Source of the DNA: Streptomyces sp. NBC_00433
GTDB taxonomy: Bacteria > Actinomycetota > Actinomycetes > Streptomycetales > Streptomycetaceae
DNA length: 64,000 nucleotides
Direction: 5' to 3'
Assembly: GCA_036015235.1 (NCBI GenBank)
Contig: CP107926.1
Coordinates: 2,108,001-2,172,000, forward strand
A model generated the notes under the pieces. The model was given only the letters and a program-made list of their open reading frames with translations. It did no database searches and was not told where the DNA came from. Position numbers and translations under genes: made by a program. Below, piece after piece: positions 1 through 13,718 of this stretch; within the stretch, counting starts at the first letter, position 1; each line of letters begins with the position of its first letter.

Positions 1-155
1 AGCGAGCCCAGCTCGCCGCCCTTCAACTTGCGCTTGAACTCGGTGAGGTAGCCCTTCAGGCCTTCCTCACGGACCAGCAGCCGGGGGTCCAGCGGCGCCA
101 CGGCCGGCGGCGGCACCTCGTCCAGCGGCTGTCGCATCGTGGTCTTGTCGCTCAC
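1..155 (-). CDS. xylH: Xylose-type sugar ABC transporter permease, N-terminal part only
   Basis: The gene runs off the left edge; about 51 residues are visible. It starts at a GTG that overlaps the stop of the upstream ATPase gene in a GTGA tetranucleotide, so the two are probably translationally coupled. The visible part is the Pro-rich cytoplasmic head and a basic stretch (KRKLKGGELGSL) that precede the first membrane segment in actinobacterial xylose/ribose-class (CUT2) permeases. The assignment rests mainly on position after xylF and xylG and downstream of a Rok7B7-like regulator, as in S. coelicolor SCO6009–6011. The membrane domain itself lies outside the window. Confidence 0.8.
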   Translation of the reverse strand, partial: MSDKTTMRQPLDEVPPPAVAPLDPRLLVREEGLKGYLTEFKRKLKGGELGS

Positions 156-931
156 TGGGTCGCCTCCGCGTTGCGCGCCAGCCGGCGGGTCACGGCGTTG
201 TCCGTGGCTCCGGTGATCGCAGCGATGATCTGTTCGTTGGTCGTGCCCTTGACCGGGAAGGCACCGTTGTTCTTGCCGAGGCGCAGCACGTGGACGGTGT
301 CCGCCACGGCCGTGACGTCGGCCATGTTGTGGCTGATGAGGATGACGCCGAGACGGCGCTCCCGCAGGCGCTCGACCAGGTCGAGGACCTGGGCGGTCTG
401 CTCGACGCCGAGGGCGGCGGTCGGCTCGTCGAGGATGACGACCTTGGGCTCGCCGATGAGTGCGCGGGCGATGGCCACCACCTGGCGCTGGCCGCCGGAG
501 AGGCTGGCGATCGGGATCCTGACGCTGGGTATGCGGATCGACAGCGTGTTCAGAAGTTCGCGGGAGCGCTTTTCCATCGTGACCTCGTCGAGGCTGCCGT
601 AACGCAGCAGCTCCCGGCCGAGGTAGAGATTACCGACAACATCGAGGTTGTCGCACAGCGCGAGGTCCTGGTAGACGGTCGCGATACCGAGACCCTGGGC
701 GTCCTGCGGCCGGTTGATGTGCACCGGCCGGCCTTCCCACTCGATAACGCCTTCGTCGACGGGGTGAACGCCGGCGATGGTCTTGACCAGAGTCGACTTG
801 CCGGCTCCGTTGTCACCGACCAGGGCGACAACTTCTCCGGCGTGGACCTCCAACTCGACATCGGTGAGGGCCTGGACCGCACCGAATCGCTTGGAGACTC
901 CGCGCAACGCCAGCACGGGCGTAGCGGACAC
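152..931 (-). CDS. xylG: Xylose-type sugar ABC transporter ATP-binding protein
   Basis: A 259-residue ABC ATPase that would power CUT2-type sugar import. Visible motifs are Walker A (GDNGAGKST, about residues 38–46), a Q-loop (VYQDL), the signature LSGGQ, Walker B (VVILDEPTAAL) and the switch His (ISHNM). It has one nucleotide-binding domain, whereas enteric XylG/RbsA carry two in tandem (about 500 residues), so it should act as a homodimer. An ATG exists three codons upstream, but there the AAGGAG ribosome-binding site touches the start codon. Starting at the GTG gives a 9-base spacing, so I chose the GTG. It is followed by xylH with a GTGA overlap and preceded by xylF 249 bases upstream. 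Confidence 0.9.
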   Translation of the reverse strand: MSATPVLALRGVSKRFGAVQALTDVELEVHAGEVVALVGDNGAGKSTLVKTIAGVHPVDEGVIEWEGRPVHINRPQDAQGLGIATVYQDLALCDNLDVVGNLYLGRELLRYGSLDEVTMEKRSRELLNTLSIRIPSVRIPIASLSGGQRQVVAIARALIGEPKVVILDEPTAALGVEQTAQVLDLVERLRERRLGVILISHNMADVTAVADTVHVLRLGKNNGAFPVKGTTNEQIIAAITGATDNAVTRRLARNAEATQ

Positions 932-1082
932 GTGAACCATCTCCTTCGCCGCCTGACCGGCGGGGATGCCGCGTGCTGAAGTGAACAGCCGCGGAGGGAG
1001 TGCAAAAGCACAGGATTACAAAGTGAACGGGGAAGGGGTAGTACCCCCACCCCGAATCATGCACGCAAGCGTTTCCGTCCGG

Positions 1083-1109
1083 CACCCCGCCCCTAGCGGG
1101 GTGTTTTTT
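1083..1109 (+). terminator. Hairpin plus T6, oriented opposite to the flanking genes
   Basis: An 8-bp perfect stem (CACCCCGC/GCGGGGTG, loop of 5) is followed by six T on the plus strand, which has the form of an intrinsic terminator for plus-strand transcripts. Both flanking genes (xylF, xylG) are on the minus strand. There the hairpin would be preceded by A6 and can extend by pairing with a neighbouring G/C-rich stretch at about 1111–1123. Likely roles are stabilising the xylF mRNA 3' end, partial readthrough control between xylF and xylG, or stopping antisense transcription. Confidence 0.6.
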
Positions 1110-1180
1110 CGGGGTGGGGCGCCGGACAGGCTTGCGGTCGCGGGTCGGGCCGGCGGGCCGGTCCCGGCCGCGGGTTCGGA

Positions 1181-2275
1181 CTAGGAGATGCCGGCGGCGG
1201 CGCAGGCCGCGGCGAAGTCCGACGTGCAGATCTGGTCCTTGGTGTACAGGTTGTCCTTCACGACCGTGTCCTTGATGTTGGCCTTGGTCACGGAGAAGGC
1301 CGGCAGGAGCTTGGACGGGATCGAGGCGCCGCCGAGCTGCTTGGCCGTGGTGTCGGCCACGCTCTTGAAGTCCTTGCCGTTCAGCAGGTCCACCGCGATC
1401 TCGGCGGTGGCGTCGGCCTCGGGCTGGTAGGGCTTGTAGATCGAGCTGGTCTGCGTGCCGGCGAGCAGCCGCTGCACACCCGCGAGTTCCGCGTCCTGGC
1501 CCGTCAGCGGCGGGTTGATGCCCGCGCCCTTGAGGGCGGTCGCGACACCGCCGGCCATGCCGTCGTTCGCGGAGTAGACGCCGGCGATGTTGTTCTTGCC
1601 GAGCTGGGTGATCGCGGCGGACATCTTCTGCGCGGCGACGGTGTCCTTCCACAGGCCGGACTGCTCGTAAGCGATCTTGACCTTGCCGTCCAGCACCTTG
1701 TGGGCGCCGGCCTTGAACATGGCGGCGTTCGGGTCGGCCGGGTCACCGTTGATCATGACAACGTTGGCAGACGGCGTAGCCTTCGGGCCCATGGCGTCGA
1801 GCAGGGCCTGGCCCTGGAGCTCGCCGATCTTCTCGTTGTCGTAGGACACGTAGGCGGAGATCGGACCCTCGGCGAGGCGGTCGTACGCGACGACCTTGAT
1901 GCCCTTGTCGACGGCGGCCTGGACGGAGGACTTGATGCCGGTCGAGTCCTGGGCGTCCAGGATGATGACCTTGACGCCCTTGGCGATCATGCTGCTGACC
2001 TGCTGCGCCTGCTTGGCCGGGTCACCGGCCGCGTTGTCGTACTGCACGTTGCAGTCCGGGCACAGCTCGTTGATCTTCTTCTCGATCAGCGGCTTGTCGA
2101 ACTTCTCGTACCGGGTGGTCGCGTTCTCCGGCAGCAGCAGGCCGATGGACTTGTTCTTGCTGTCGCTGCTGCTGCTGGAGCCCTTGTCGTCACCGGCCTT
2201 ACCGCAGGCGGCCATGGTGAGCGCGATCGAAACAGCTGCCGTCCCGATGACGATTCGACGCGTCATTGCGTTCAT
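1181..2275 (-). CDS. xylF: Xylose-type ABC transporter substrate-binding lipoprotein
   Basis: A 364-residue extracellular binding lipoprotein of the ribose/xylose (periplasmic-binding-protein type 1) fold. The N terminus is basic and hydrophobic and ends in a lipobox (LTMAAC, Cys24). A Ser/Lys-rich tether follows, then a mature domain beginning with IGLLLPENATTRYEKFDKP, like XylF proteins. I chose the ATG at 2275 because GGGAGG sits 9 bases upstream; the reading frame extends further but without a signal peptide. It is the first gene after rok7B7 on the same strand, with a 139-base intergenic region holding its promoter. Expected to bind xylose; the exact sugar cannot be proved from sequence. 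Confidence 0.9.
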   Translation of the reverse strand: MNAMTRRIVIGTAAVSIALTMAACGKAGDDKGSSSSSDSKNKSIGLLLPENATTRYEKFDKPLIEKKINELCPDCNVQYDNAAGDPAKQAQQVSSMIAKGVKVIILDAQDSTGIKSSVQAAVDKGIKVVAYDRLAEGPISAYVSYDNEKIGELQGQALLDAMGPKATPSANVVMINGDPADPNAAMFKAGAHKVLDGKVKIAYEQSGLWKDTVAAQKMSAAITQLGKNNIAGVYSANDGMAGGVATALKGAGINPPLTGQDAELAGVQRLLAGTQTSSIYKPYQPEADATAEIAVDLLNGKDFKSVADTTAKQLGGASIPSKLLPAFSVTKANIKDTVVKDNLYTKDQICTSDFAAACAAAGIS

Positions 2276-2350
2276 GTGAAGTTGCCTCCCTGACAGGGCC
2301 GCAACACCGCGGCCGAGGTGCTGGTGAGTCAACTCCGGCTGACACCCTGT

Positions 2351-2373
2351 CGTCAAGAAGTAAACACTTAACG
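2351..2373. promoter_or_regulatory. Imperfect inverted repeat in the xylF promoter region
   Basis: The 139-base rok7B7–xylF gap contains GTCAAG and CTTAAC, an imperfect inverted repeat with a 9-base spacer, and an inner AAGT-AAAC-ACTT repeat. It is the AT-richest spot of the gap, about 76–98 bases upstream of the xylF start. Its minus strand carries TTAAGTGTTTA, and a related TTGAGTGTTTG occurs upstream of rok7B7. A Rok7B7 operator is a plausible reading, inferred from context only. Confidence 0.4.
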
Positions 2374-2414
2374 AGATGGCAACGGCGCGTTTCGTTAGCA
2401 GTGTGAACGCTCAG

Positions 2415-3617
2415 TTATGCCGAAAAGGCCGGGGTGTCGACTGGTTGATTCCCGTCCAAAAGGGTCGAATCGCCCATCTCGCTCAGAACCAGGGCAAGTG
2501 CGCCCAGAACCTCCGCGCGAGCACCGAGCGCGCCGGGCACCACGGAGAGCCGCTGGGCCGCGCTGGGGATCGCGTAGCGGGACACCGACTCCCTTATCGG
2601 GCCGAGCACCAGCTCCCCCGCCTCCGCCAGGTCGCCGCCGAGCACGATGCGGCTGGGGTTGAGCAGGTTGCACAAACTGGCCACTCCCATGCCGATGTGC
2701 CGCCCGACGTCGCCGGTCACCCGGCGGCAGCCGGGGTCGCCCTCGCGGGCCAGCTGCACCATGCGCGGCACGGTCAGGCCGTCGCCGTGGCTGCCCCGCA
2801 GCAGCTCAAGCACGTAGCGGGCAGCGGTGAAGGTCTCCAGGCAGCCGCGGTTGCCGCAGCGGCAGACCGGCCCCGACTCGTCCAGCGTGATGTGACCGAT
2901 CTCGCCTGCCGTGCCCCCCGGGCCGCGGTAGATCCGGCCGTCTATGACCAGGCCGGCGCCGACTCCGCTGGCCACCTTGATGTAGGCCAGGTCCTTGACC
3001 CCGCGGCCGCCGCCCCACACCAGCTCGCCGAGCGCGCCGAGGTTGGCGTCGTTGTCCACCTGGACCGGGACGCCGAGCCGGTCGGACATCTCCTGGCGCG
3101 GATTGATGCCGCTCCAGCCCGGCAGGATCGCGGTCGAGCCGAGCGCGCCGGACTCCACGTCGATCGGCCCGGGGACCCCGAGGCCGACGCCGAGCACCTT
3201 CTGCTTGCTGATCCCGGTGGACTCCACGAGGCGGGCCACCAGCTGCTCGGCCCGGTCGAAGCCCTGCGAGGCCGACGCGTCCACGTCGATCGGCTCGGAC
3301 TGCTCGGCCAGCACCTGGTGGGCCAGGTTGCCGACGGCGACCCGCAGGTGGGAGTGGCCGAAATCGACCCCGACCACGATGCCCGCGTCTCCGGACAGCG
3401 CCACGCTGCGCGCCCGCCGACCCCCCGAGGAGGTCGGCGTGACCTGCACCGTTCCGTTGTCCCGCAGCTCGCGTACGATGTTGGACACGGTCGCGGCCGA
3501 CAGACCGGTGCTGCGCGCGATCTCCGCCTGGGTGAGCGATCCGGCCAGCCTTACGGCGCGCACCACGCGTTCCAGATTGGCCCGGTGCAGTGACGACTGC
3601 GATCCCGGAGTCTCCAC
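2415..3617 (-). CDS. rok7B7: ROK-family transcriptional regulator, Rok7B7-like
   Basis: A 400-residue ROK regulator. The N terminus (about residues 10–70) is a winged helix–turn–helix (SLTQAEIARSTGLSAATVSN). The remainder is the ROK sugar-kinase-like domain, with the phosphate-binding start VVGVDFGHSHLRV, a DNDANLGALGE motif and the ROK zinc motif CRCGNRGCLE. I chose the GTG at 3617 (VETPGSQ) because AGGAG lies 8 bases upstream; extending further adds an unlikely Arg/Ala-rich tail. In S. coelicolor the protein in this position (SCO6008, Rok7B7) lies between the ngc and xyl transporter genes and affects xylose uptake, carbon repression and antibiotic production. The same placement here supports the name. 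Confidence 0.92.
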   Translation of the reverse strand: METPGSQSSLHRANLERVVRAVRLAGSLTQAEIARSTGLSAATVSNIVRELRDNGTVQVTPTSSGGRRARSVALSGDAGIVVGVDFGHSHLRVAVGNLAHQVLAEQSEPIDVDASASQGFDRAEQLVARLVESTGISKQKVLGVGLGVPGPIDVESGALGSTAILPGWSGINPRQEMSDRLGVPVQVDNDANLGALGELVWGGGRGVKDLAYIKVASGVGAGLVIDGRIYRGPGGTAGEIGHITLDESGPVCRCGNRGCLETFTAARYVLELLRGSHGDGLTVPRMVQLAREGDPGCRRVTGDVGRHIGMGVASLCNLLNPSRIVLGGDLAEAGELVLGPIRESVSRYAIPSAAQRLSVVPGALGARAEVLGALALVLSEMGDSTLLDGNQPVDTPAFSA

Positions 3618-3729
3618 GACATCCACTCCTGCCCGGCAGGCGGCCCGTGTCCGCTTGCCCGCACGGGACGGGGCCGAGCCCGGATGCAGATGCAGCACAC
3701 CAGCGAGACCCCGTCGTCTACAACATGTG

Positions 3730-3749
3730 AACTCTAAGTTGAGTGTTTG
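3730..3749. promoter_or_regulatory. AT-rich inverted repeat upstream of rok7B7
   Basis: AACT-CTA-AGTT is a short inverted repeat, immediately followed by TTGAGTGTTTG. It lies about 113–132 bases upstream of the rok7B7 GTG, in a 293-base gap that otherwise holds only the ngcG terminator. The TTGAGTGTTTG element resembles TTAAGTGTTTA at the xylF promoter, which fits an autoregulatory site. Confidence 0.35.
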
Positions 3750-3813
3750 GGGTGATGTCCCGTCAAGGGGGAGAACCACACCGTTATGCGAATCGGCTCG
3801 GGGAACGCCGAGC

Positions 3814-3840
3814 GGCGGCTCCGCGGGAAGCGGAGCCGCC
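3814..3840 (-). terminator. Terminator after ngcG
   Basis: A perfect 11-bp G/C stem (GGCGGCTCCGC with GCGGAGCCGCC) and a GGGAA loop, 70 bases beyond the ngcG stop. It has no T-run, as is common in Streptomyces. It separates the ngc operon from rok7B7. Confidence 0.75.
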
Positions 3841-3910
3841 GGGGGTCGGCCGGCCTGTCACAAGGGGGTCCACGGGGACCCGGGGGCGGCTGCCGGAGCC
3901 TGCGGGCGCG

Positions 3911-4834
3911 CTACTTGAGGGCCCCCGCGGTGAGTCCGGCCTGCACCTGGCGCTGGAAGACGATGTAGACGGCCAGCACCGGGAGCATGGCGATGGACAG
4001 GCCCGCGAAGAGTCCGCCCCAGTCGCCCTGGTAACCCTGCTGCACCGCGAGGTCGGCCAGCCCCTGGGTGAGGACCCACTTGTCGGTGTCGCCCTGGTTC
4101 AGCACCAGCGGCAGCAGGTACTGGTTCCACTGCCCGAGCACGTTGAAGATCCCGATGCTGATGATGCCGGGCTTGGCCATCGGCACCATGATCTGGAAGA
4201 ACGTCCTGGTATGGGACGCGCCGTCCACCAGTGCCGCCTCCGCCACCGAGGTCGGCAGGGTGCGGAAGAAGGACGTCATGAAGAAGACGGTGAAGGGCAG
4301 CGAGTAGGCGATGTAGACCAGGATCAGCCCCGGCAGGGTGTTGATGATGCCGAGGTTGGTGGTGACGAAGAACAGCGGCACCAGCACCATGACCACCGGG
4401 AAGGCCATGCCTCCCACGAAGAGGAAGTAGATCAGCCGGTTGCCGGGGAATTCGAAGCGGGCCAGCACGTAGGCCGCCATCGAGCCGAACAGCATGGTCC
4501 CGACGGTCGAGAAGCCGACCACGATGATCGTGTTGATGAAGTACTGGCCCATGTTCGCCTTCGTCCAGGCGTGGGACCAGTTCTCGAAGTGCAGGTGGGT
4601 CGGCAGCGACAGCGGGTGGCTGAGGATGTCGCCTGAACTCTTGAAGGAGCTCCAGAGCGCCCACAGCAGCGGCAGGCCCACCATCAGCGCCCACACGGCC
4701 AGGAAGACATGGCTGAAGGCGTTCAGCACGCCGCCCTCGCTGCGCCGCCATTTCCAGCGGGCCGCGTCGGAGGCGGGCGAGCCGGACTTGTGGGGCGCGG
4801 AGCCGGGGGCCCCGTCGATCGTGTCGGTTGTCAT
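3911..4834 (-). CDS. ngcG: N-acetylglucosamine/chitobiose ABC transporter permease
   Basis: A 307-residue MalG-type (CUT1) inner-membrane permease. A cytoplasmic head of about 40 residues is followed by six predicted membrane segments. The EAA loop is clear (EAALVDGASHTRTFFQIMVPMAKPG), the contact site for the ATPase. It is the last gene of a three-gene operon, starting 10 bases after the ngcF stop. The pair matches S. coelicolor SCO6005–6007 (NgcEFG) next to rok7B7. No ATPase gene is present; in Streptomyces the shared ATPase MsiK serves such CUT1 systems, so it is expected elsewhere in the genome. Confidence 0.88.
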   Translation of the reverse strand: MTTDTIDGAPGSAPHKSGSPASDAARWKWRRSEGGVLNAFSHVFLAVWALMVGLPLLWALWSSFKSSGDILSHPLSLPTHLHFENWSHAWTKANMGQYFINTIIVVGFSTVGTMLFGSMAAYVLARFEFPGNRLIYFLFVGGMAFPVVMVLVPLFFVTTNLGIINTLPGLILVYIAYSLPFTVFFMTSFFRTLPTSVAEAALVDGASHTRTFFQIMVPMAKPGIISIGIFNVLGQWNQYLLPLVLNQGDTDKWVLTQGLADLAVQQGYQGDWGGLFAGLSIAMLPVLAVYIVFQRQVQAGLTAGALK

Positions 4835-4844
4835 CGGGGCACCC

Positions 4845-5771
4845 CTAGAACTCGATACGCTCGCGGCGCGACAGCCGCAGCGTCAGTACGGCGAACACCA
4901 GCGTCACGAGCAGCATGGCGACACCCATGGCCGCCGCCAGGCCGTACTGGCTGTTGTCACGGAAGGCCGTCTTGAACAGCAGCAGCGGCACGACGTCGGT
5001 CTTCTCGTTCGGACCGCCGTTGTTGACCGACATCAGCTGCACGTAGGCGAAGGCGTCCATGGCGATGATGCCCATGTAGACCCAGCCGGTGGCGACGGTG
5101 TCGGACAGCAGCGGCAGGGTGACCCGGAAGAAGGTGGTCGTCCGGTTGGCGCCGTCCAGCAGCGAGGCCTCGTAGATCTCCGTCGGGATGGAGGACATGC
5201 CCGCCGAGAAGAGCACCACGTAGAAGCCGACGTTCGCCCAGACCATCACCGCCATGATGCAGGCCAGCGCCAGTTTCGGGTCGCCGAGCCAGGACTGGGT
5301 CTGCGAGCCGAGCCCGATCCCGTGCAGCACGACGTTGAGGACGCCCTCCTCGGGGTCCGGGTTGTAGATCTGCTGCCACAGGATGGCGATCACCGCGACG
5401 GAGAGCACCTGCGGGAAGAAGAAGATGATTTTGTAGGCGCCTGATCCCCTGACGCCGGCGACCGACGCGCTGCCTTTGCGCCGGCCGCCGACATTGAGCA
5501 TGAAAGCGAAGAACAGACCGAGCGCCAGCGTCACGACCGGCACGATCAGCAGCAGCAGGACGTTGTGCCACAGCGACTGCCAGAAGAGGTGGTTGTGAAT
5601 GATCTTCCGGTAGTTGTCGAACCCGATGTAGTGCTTGTCGGGGGTGAGTCCGGTCCAGTCCGTCAACGAGATCTGGAAGTCCTGCACGAAGGGTGAGATC
5701 ACAAGGACCCCGTACAGCGCCAGGGGAATCGCCAGAAATCCGATGATGAACCGGTACTTGCCGTGTCGCAT
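4845..5771 (-). CDS. ngcF: N-acetylglucosamine/chitobiose ABC transporter permease
   Basis: A 308-residue MalF-type permease. It has a short basic start (MRHGKYR), an N-terminal membrane helix, a long extracytoplasmic loop with LTDWTGLTPDKHYIGFDNY, and further helices. The EAA loop reads EASLLDGANRTTTFFRVTLPLLSD. It pairs with the downstream MalG-type protein to form the membrane channel. It lies 42 bases after the ngcE stop, in one operon. The ribosome-binding site is weak, which suggests coupling to ngcE. Confidence 0.88.
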   Translation of the reverse strand: MRHGKYRFIIGFLAIPLALYGVLVISPFVQDFQISLTDWTGLTPDKHYIGFDNYRKIIHNHLFWQSLWHNVLLLLIVPVVTLALGLFFAFMLNVGGRRKGSASVAGVRGSGAYKIIFFFPQVLSVAVIAILWQQIYNPDPEEGVLNVVLHGIGLGSQTQSWLGDPKLALACIMAVMVWANVGFYVVLFSAGMSSIPTEIYEASLLDGANRTTTFFRVTLPLLSDTVATGWVYMGIIAMDAFAYVQLMSVNNGGPNEKTDVVPLLLFKTAFRDNSQYGLAAAMGVAMLLVTLVFAVLTLRLSRRERIEF

Positions 5772-5813
5772 GTCGCCGGTCGCTCTCGTCTCAGCCGTTA
5801 GGGGAATGACCTG

Positions 5814-7235
5814 TCAGAGGTGCTTGAACTTGGGCACGGACGAGTCCTTCTTGGTGGCGTCGGAGGCCTTCTGGGCGCCCTCGATCCACTTGGCGGCGGT
5901 GATCTGCCCGGTGAGCAGCTGCGCCGTCAGGTTGCCGATCGTCTCCTGGTTGAGCTTGACGTACCAGTCCTGGATGCGGGCGTTCAGCACGTTCGCACCC
6001 GCCGCCTTGAGCGCGACGCTCGCGGAGGCCAGGCCCGGGGTGAGGGTCAGGCCCTCGGCGGAACCGGCGACGCAGGTGAGGGACTTGATGGTGTTGGTGA
6101 AGTTGTCCGTCTGCTTCTTGGCGAGCATGATGCGCAGCAGCTCCATGCCGCCGGCCGGGTTCTTGCCGTTGGCGGCCACGATGAAGGGCTCGCCGGCGGC
6201 CGCGTAGAGCGTGCCGTAGGGCAGCTTGTCGCTGTCGCCGCCGCCGACCAGCGGGCCGACCGCCAGGTCGAAGTCCTTGGGCATGGTCGGGGCGGCCTCG
6301 TTCTCCACCCACGAGCCGTCGGCCACCAGGGCCGCCTTGCCCTTGGTCCAGTCGGTCTGCATCTGGATGTGCGTCTTGCCCTCGGAGCCGGCCAGGAAGT
6401 ACTTCTTGGCGGCCAGCTCCTCGTAGTAGCCCACGACCTGCTTGACCGCGTCGACCTGGAAGGCGCCGTCCTCCAGGTCGTCGATGGCGTTGAGCACGTC
6501 CTTGCCGCCGACCTTGCCGATCTGGGCGAAGAGGTCGAAGTGCACGTAGTACGGGTACTTGCCCGGGTAGGTGAACAGCGCGACACCGGCGGCCTTGGCC
6601 TTGGCGCCGAGCGCGATCATCTCGTCGAAGGTCTTGGGGTACGTCCAGCCCTTGGCCTGGAAGAGCTTGTTGGAGTACCAGCTGCCGTAGACGGTGAAGG
6701 CGTAGTTGAGCGCGTACATCGCCTGCGAGCCGTACTGGCCCTGCTCGACGGTGCCGGCGATCAGGACGTCGCGGACCTTCTTGGCCGGGTCGTCGATGGT
6801 CGGGGCGTCCAGCAGCGGCGTCAGGTCGAGCAGCTTGCCCTCCTTGGCGAGGGCCGCGGTGTCGAGGTTGTCGGCGCCGGAGTTGTCCATGAAGTCCGGC
6901 GGCGTGTTGTTCGCGAAGCGCGGCTGCAGCTTCGGGCCGATGGCCTGCGTGCCGGTGTGCTTGACGGTGGTGCCGTAGGTCGTGTTGTACGCGGACTCGG
7001 CGGCCTTGATGTAGTCGTCGCCGAAACCGCCCTTGAAGACGAATGCCTCAAGCGGCGCGCCGTTCTTGACACCCAGCGGGTTGCTGGCCGACTTGGTGCC
7101 GGTCGCCACCGGCTTGTTCTTGTCCCCACCACTGGACGTGGCACATGCCGACAGCAGCGAAGCCGACGGAATCGCCACCACGCCGATCGCCATTGCCCGC
7201 TTGATTGCATCGCGCCGGTTGAACTCGGATCCCAT
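5814..7235 (-). CDS. ngcE: N-acetylglucosamine/chitobiose-binding lipoprotein
   Basis: A 473-residue extracellular solute-binding lipoprotein of the CUT1 class. The N terminus joins a twin-arginine-like stretch (NRRDAIKRA) to a lipobox (LLSAC), so export may be through Tat. The mature part carries landmarks of NgcE proteins, including ADNLDTAALAKEGKLLDLTPLL and VADGSWVENEA. I chose the ATG at 7235 because AGGA lies 7 bases upstream. It leads the ngcEFG operon; the 413-base region upstream contains a DasR-type palindrome. In S. coelicolor NgcE (SCO6005) binds N-acetylglucosamine and chitin oligosaccharides; the same ligands are inferred here. Confidence 0.9.
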   Translation of the reverse strand: MGSEFNRRDAIKRAMAIGVVAIPSASLLSACATSSGGDKNKPVATGTKSASNPLGVKNGAPLEAFVFKGGFGDDYIKAAESAYNTTYGTTVKHTGTQAIGPKLQPRFANNTPPDFMDNSGADNLDTAALAKEGKLLDLTPLLDAPTIDDPAKKVRDVLIAGTVEQGQYGSQAMYALNYAFTVYGSWYSNKLFQAKGWTYPKTFDEMIALGAKAKAAGVALFTYPGKYPYYVHFDLFAQIGKVGGKDVLNAIDDLEDGAFQVDAVKQVVGYYEELAAKKYFLAGSEGKTHIQMQTDWTKGKAALVADGSWVENEAAPTMPKDFDLAVGPLVGGGDSDKLPYGTLYAAAGEPFIVAANGKNPAGGMELLRIMLAKKQTDNFTNTIKSLTCVAGSAEGLTLTPGLASASVALKAAGANVLNARIQDWYVKLNQETIGNLTAQLLTGQITAAKWIEGAQKASDATKKDSSVPKFKHL

Positions 7236-7419
7236 GCTCAAGTCCTCGCCTTCTCCAGGACTCATGCGGTGCAGCGGAATCCGCCGACGCCCGCGAACAG
7301 TTGAAGCTTGAGTGATGCCGTGCATCCAGTGAGGCAGGGAACGATATCCGACGACCGGCGGTGCCACCCCGCCGATTGACCCGCCTGACCCCGCGCTCCA
7401 GCAGGTTCCCTGGACGCGC

Positions 7420-7435
7420 ACAGGTATAGTCCACT
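7420..7435. promoter_or_regulatory. DasR-responsive element (dre) candidate upstream of ngcE
   Basis: Read on the minus strand the site is AGTGGACTATACCTGT. It matches 12 of 16 positions of the palindromic dre consensus as I recall it (AGTGGTCTAGACCACT). It lies 185 bases upstream of the ngcE start, in the only long non-coding gap before the operon. DasR is the GntR-family repressor of N-acetylglucosamine and chitin genes in Streptomyces, so location and function agree. Confidence 0.55.
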
Positions 7436-7588
7436 TCTCTCCGACAGGGCAAGATCAAGAGCGCGTTTGGTCGGCAAGCTTTCCCGAGTTGAGACCTGTC
7501 CGAAATGCGGGACGGCAAAACCGCAGGTCAGAGCAACCCCTACGAGCCGATGGCGGACGATCGGCGGATTGGCTTCCGCAAATGGGAC

Positions 7589-7621
7589 GGACCGCGCCTC
7601 CCCGGCGGGGAGACGCGGTCC
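7589..7621 (-). terminator. Terminator after aconitase
   Basis: A stem of GGACCGCG plus CTCCCC pairs with GGGGAG plus CGCGGTCC, with one internal mismatch and a GGC loop. It starts 28 bases beyond the acnA stop. Confidence 0.75.
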
Positions 7622-7648
7622 GCGCTACTCGTGAGTAAGTCCGCTCGG

Positions 7649-13623
<5,975 letters not shown>

Positions 13624-13718
13624 CCCCGCGCATTCCCGCGCGCCCCCGCGTCCCCGCGACGCATCCGCGACGACCAGCAGCACAGCACCCGTACCAGCAC
13701 ACGCACGAGGAGCCACCG

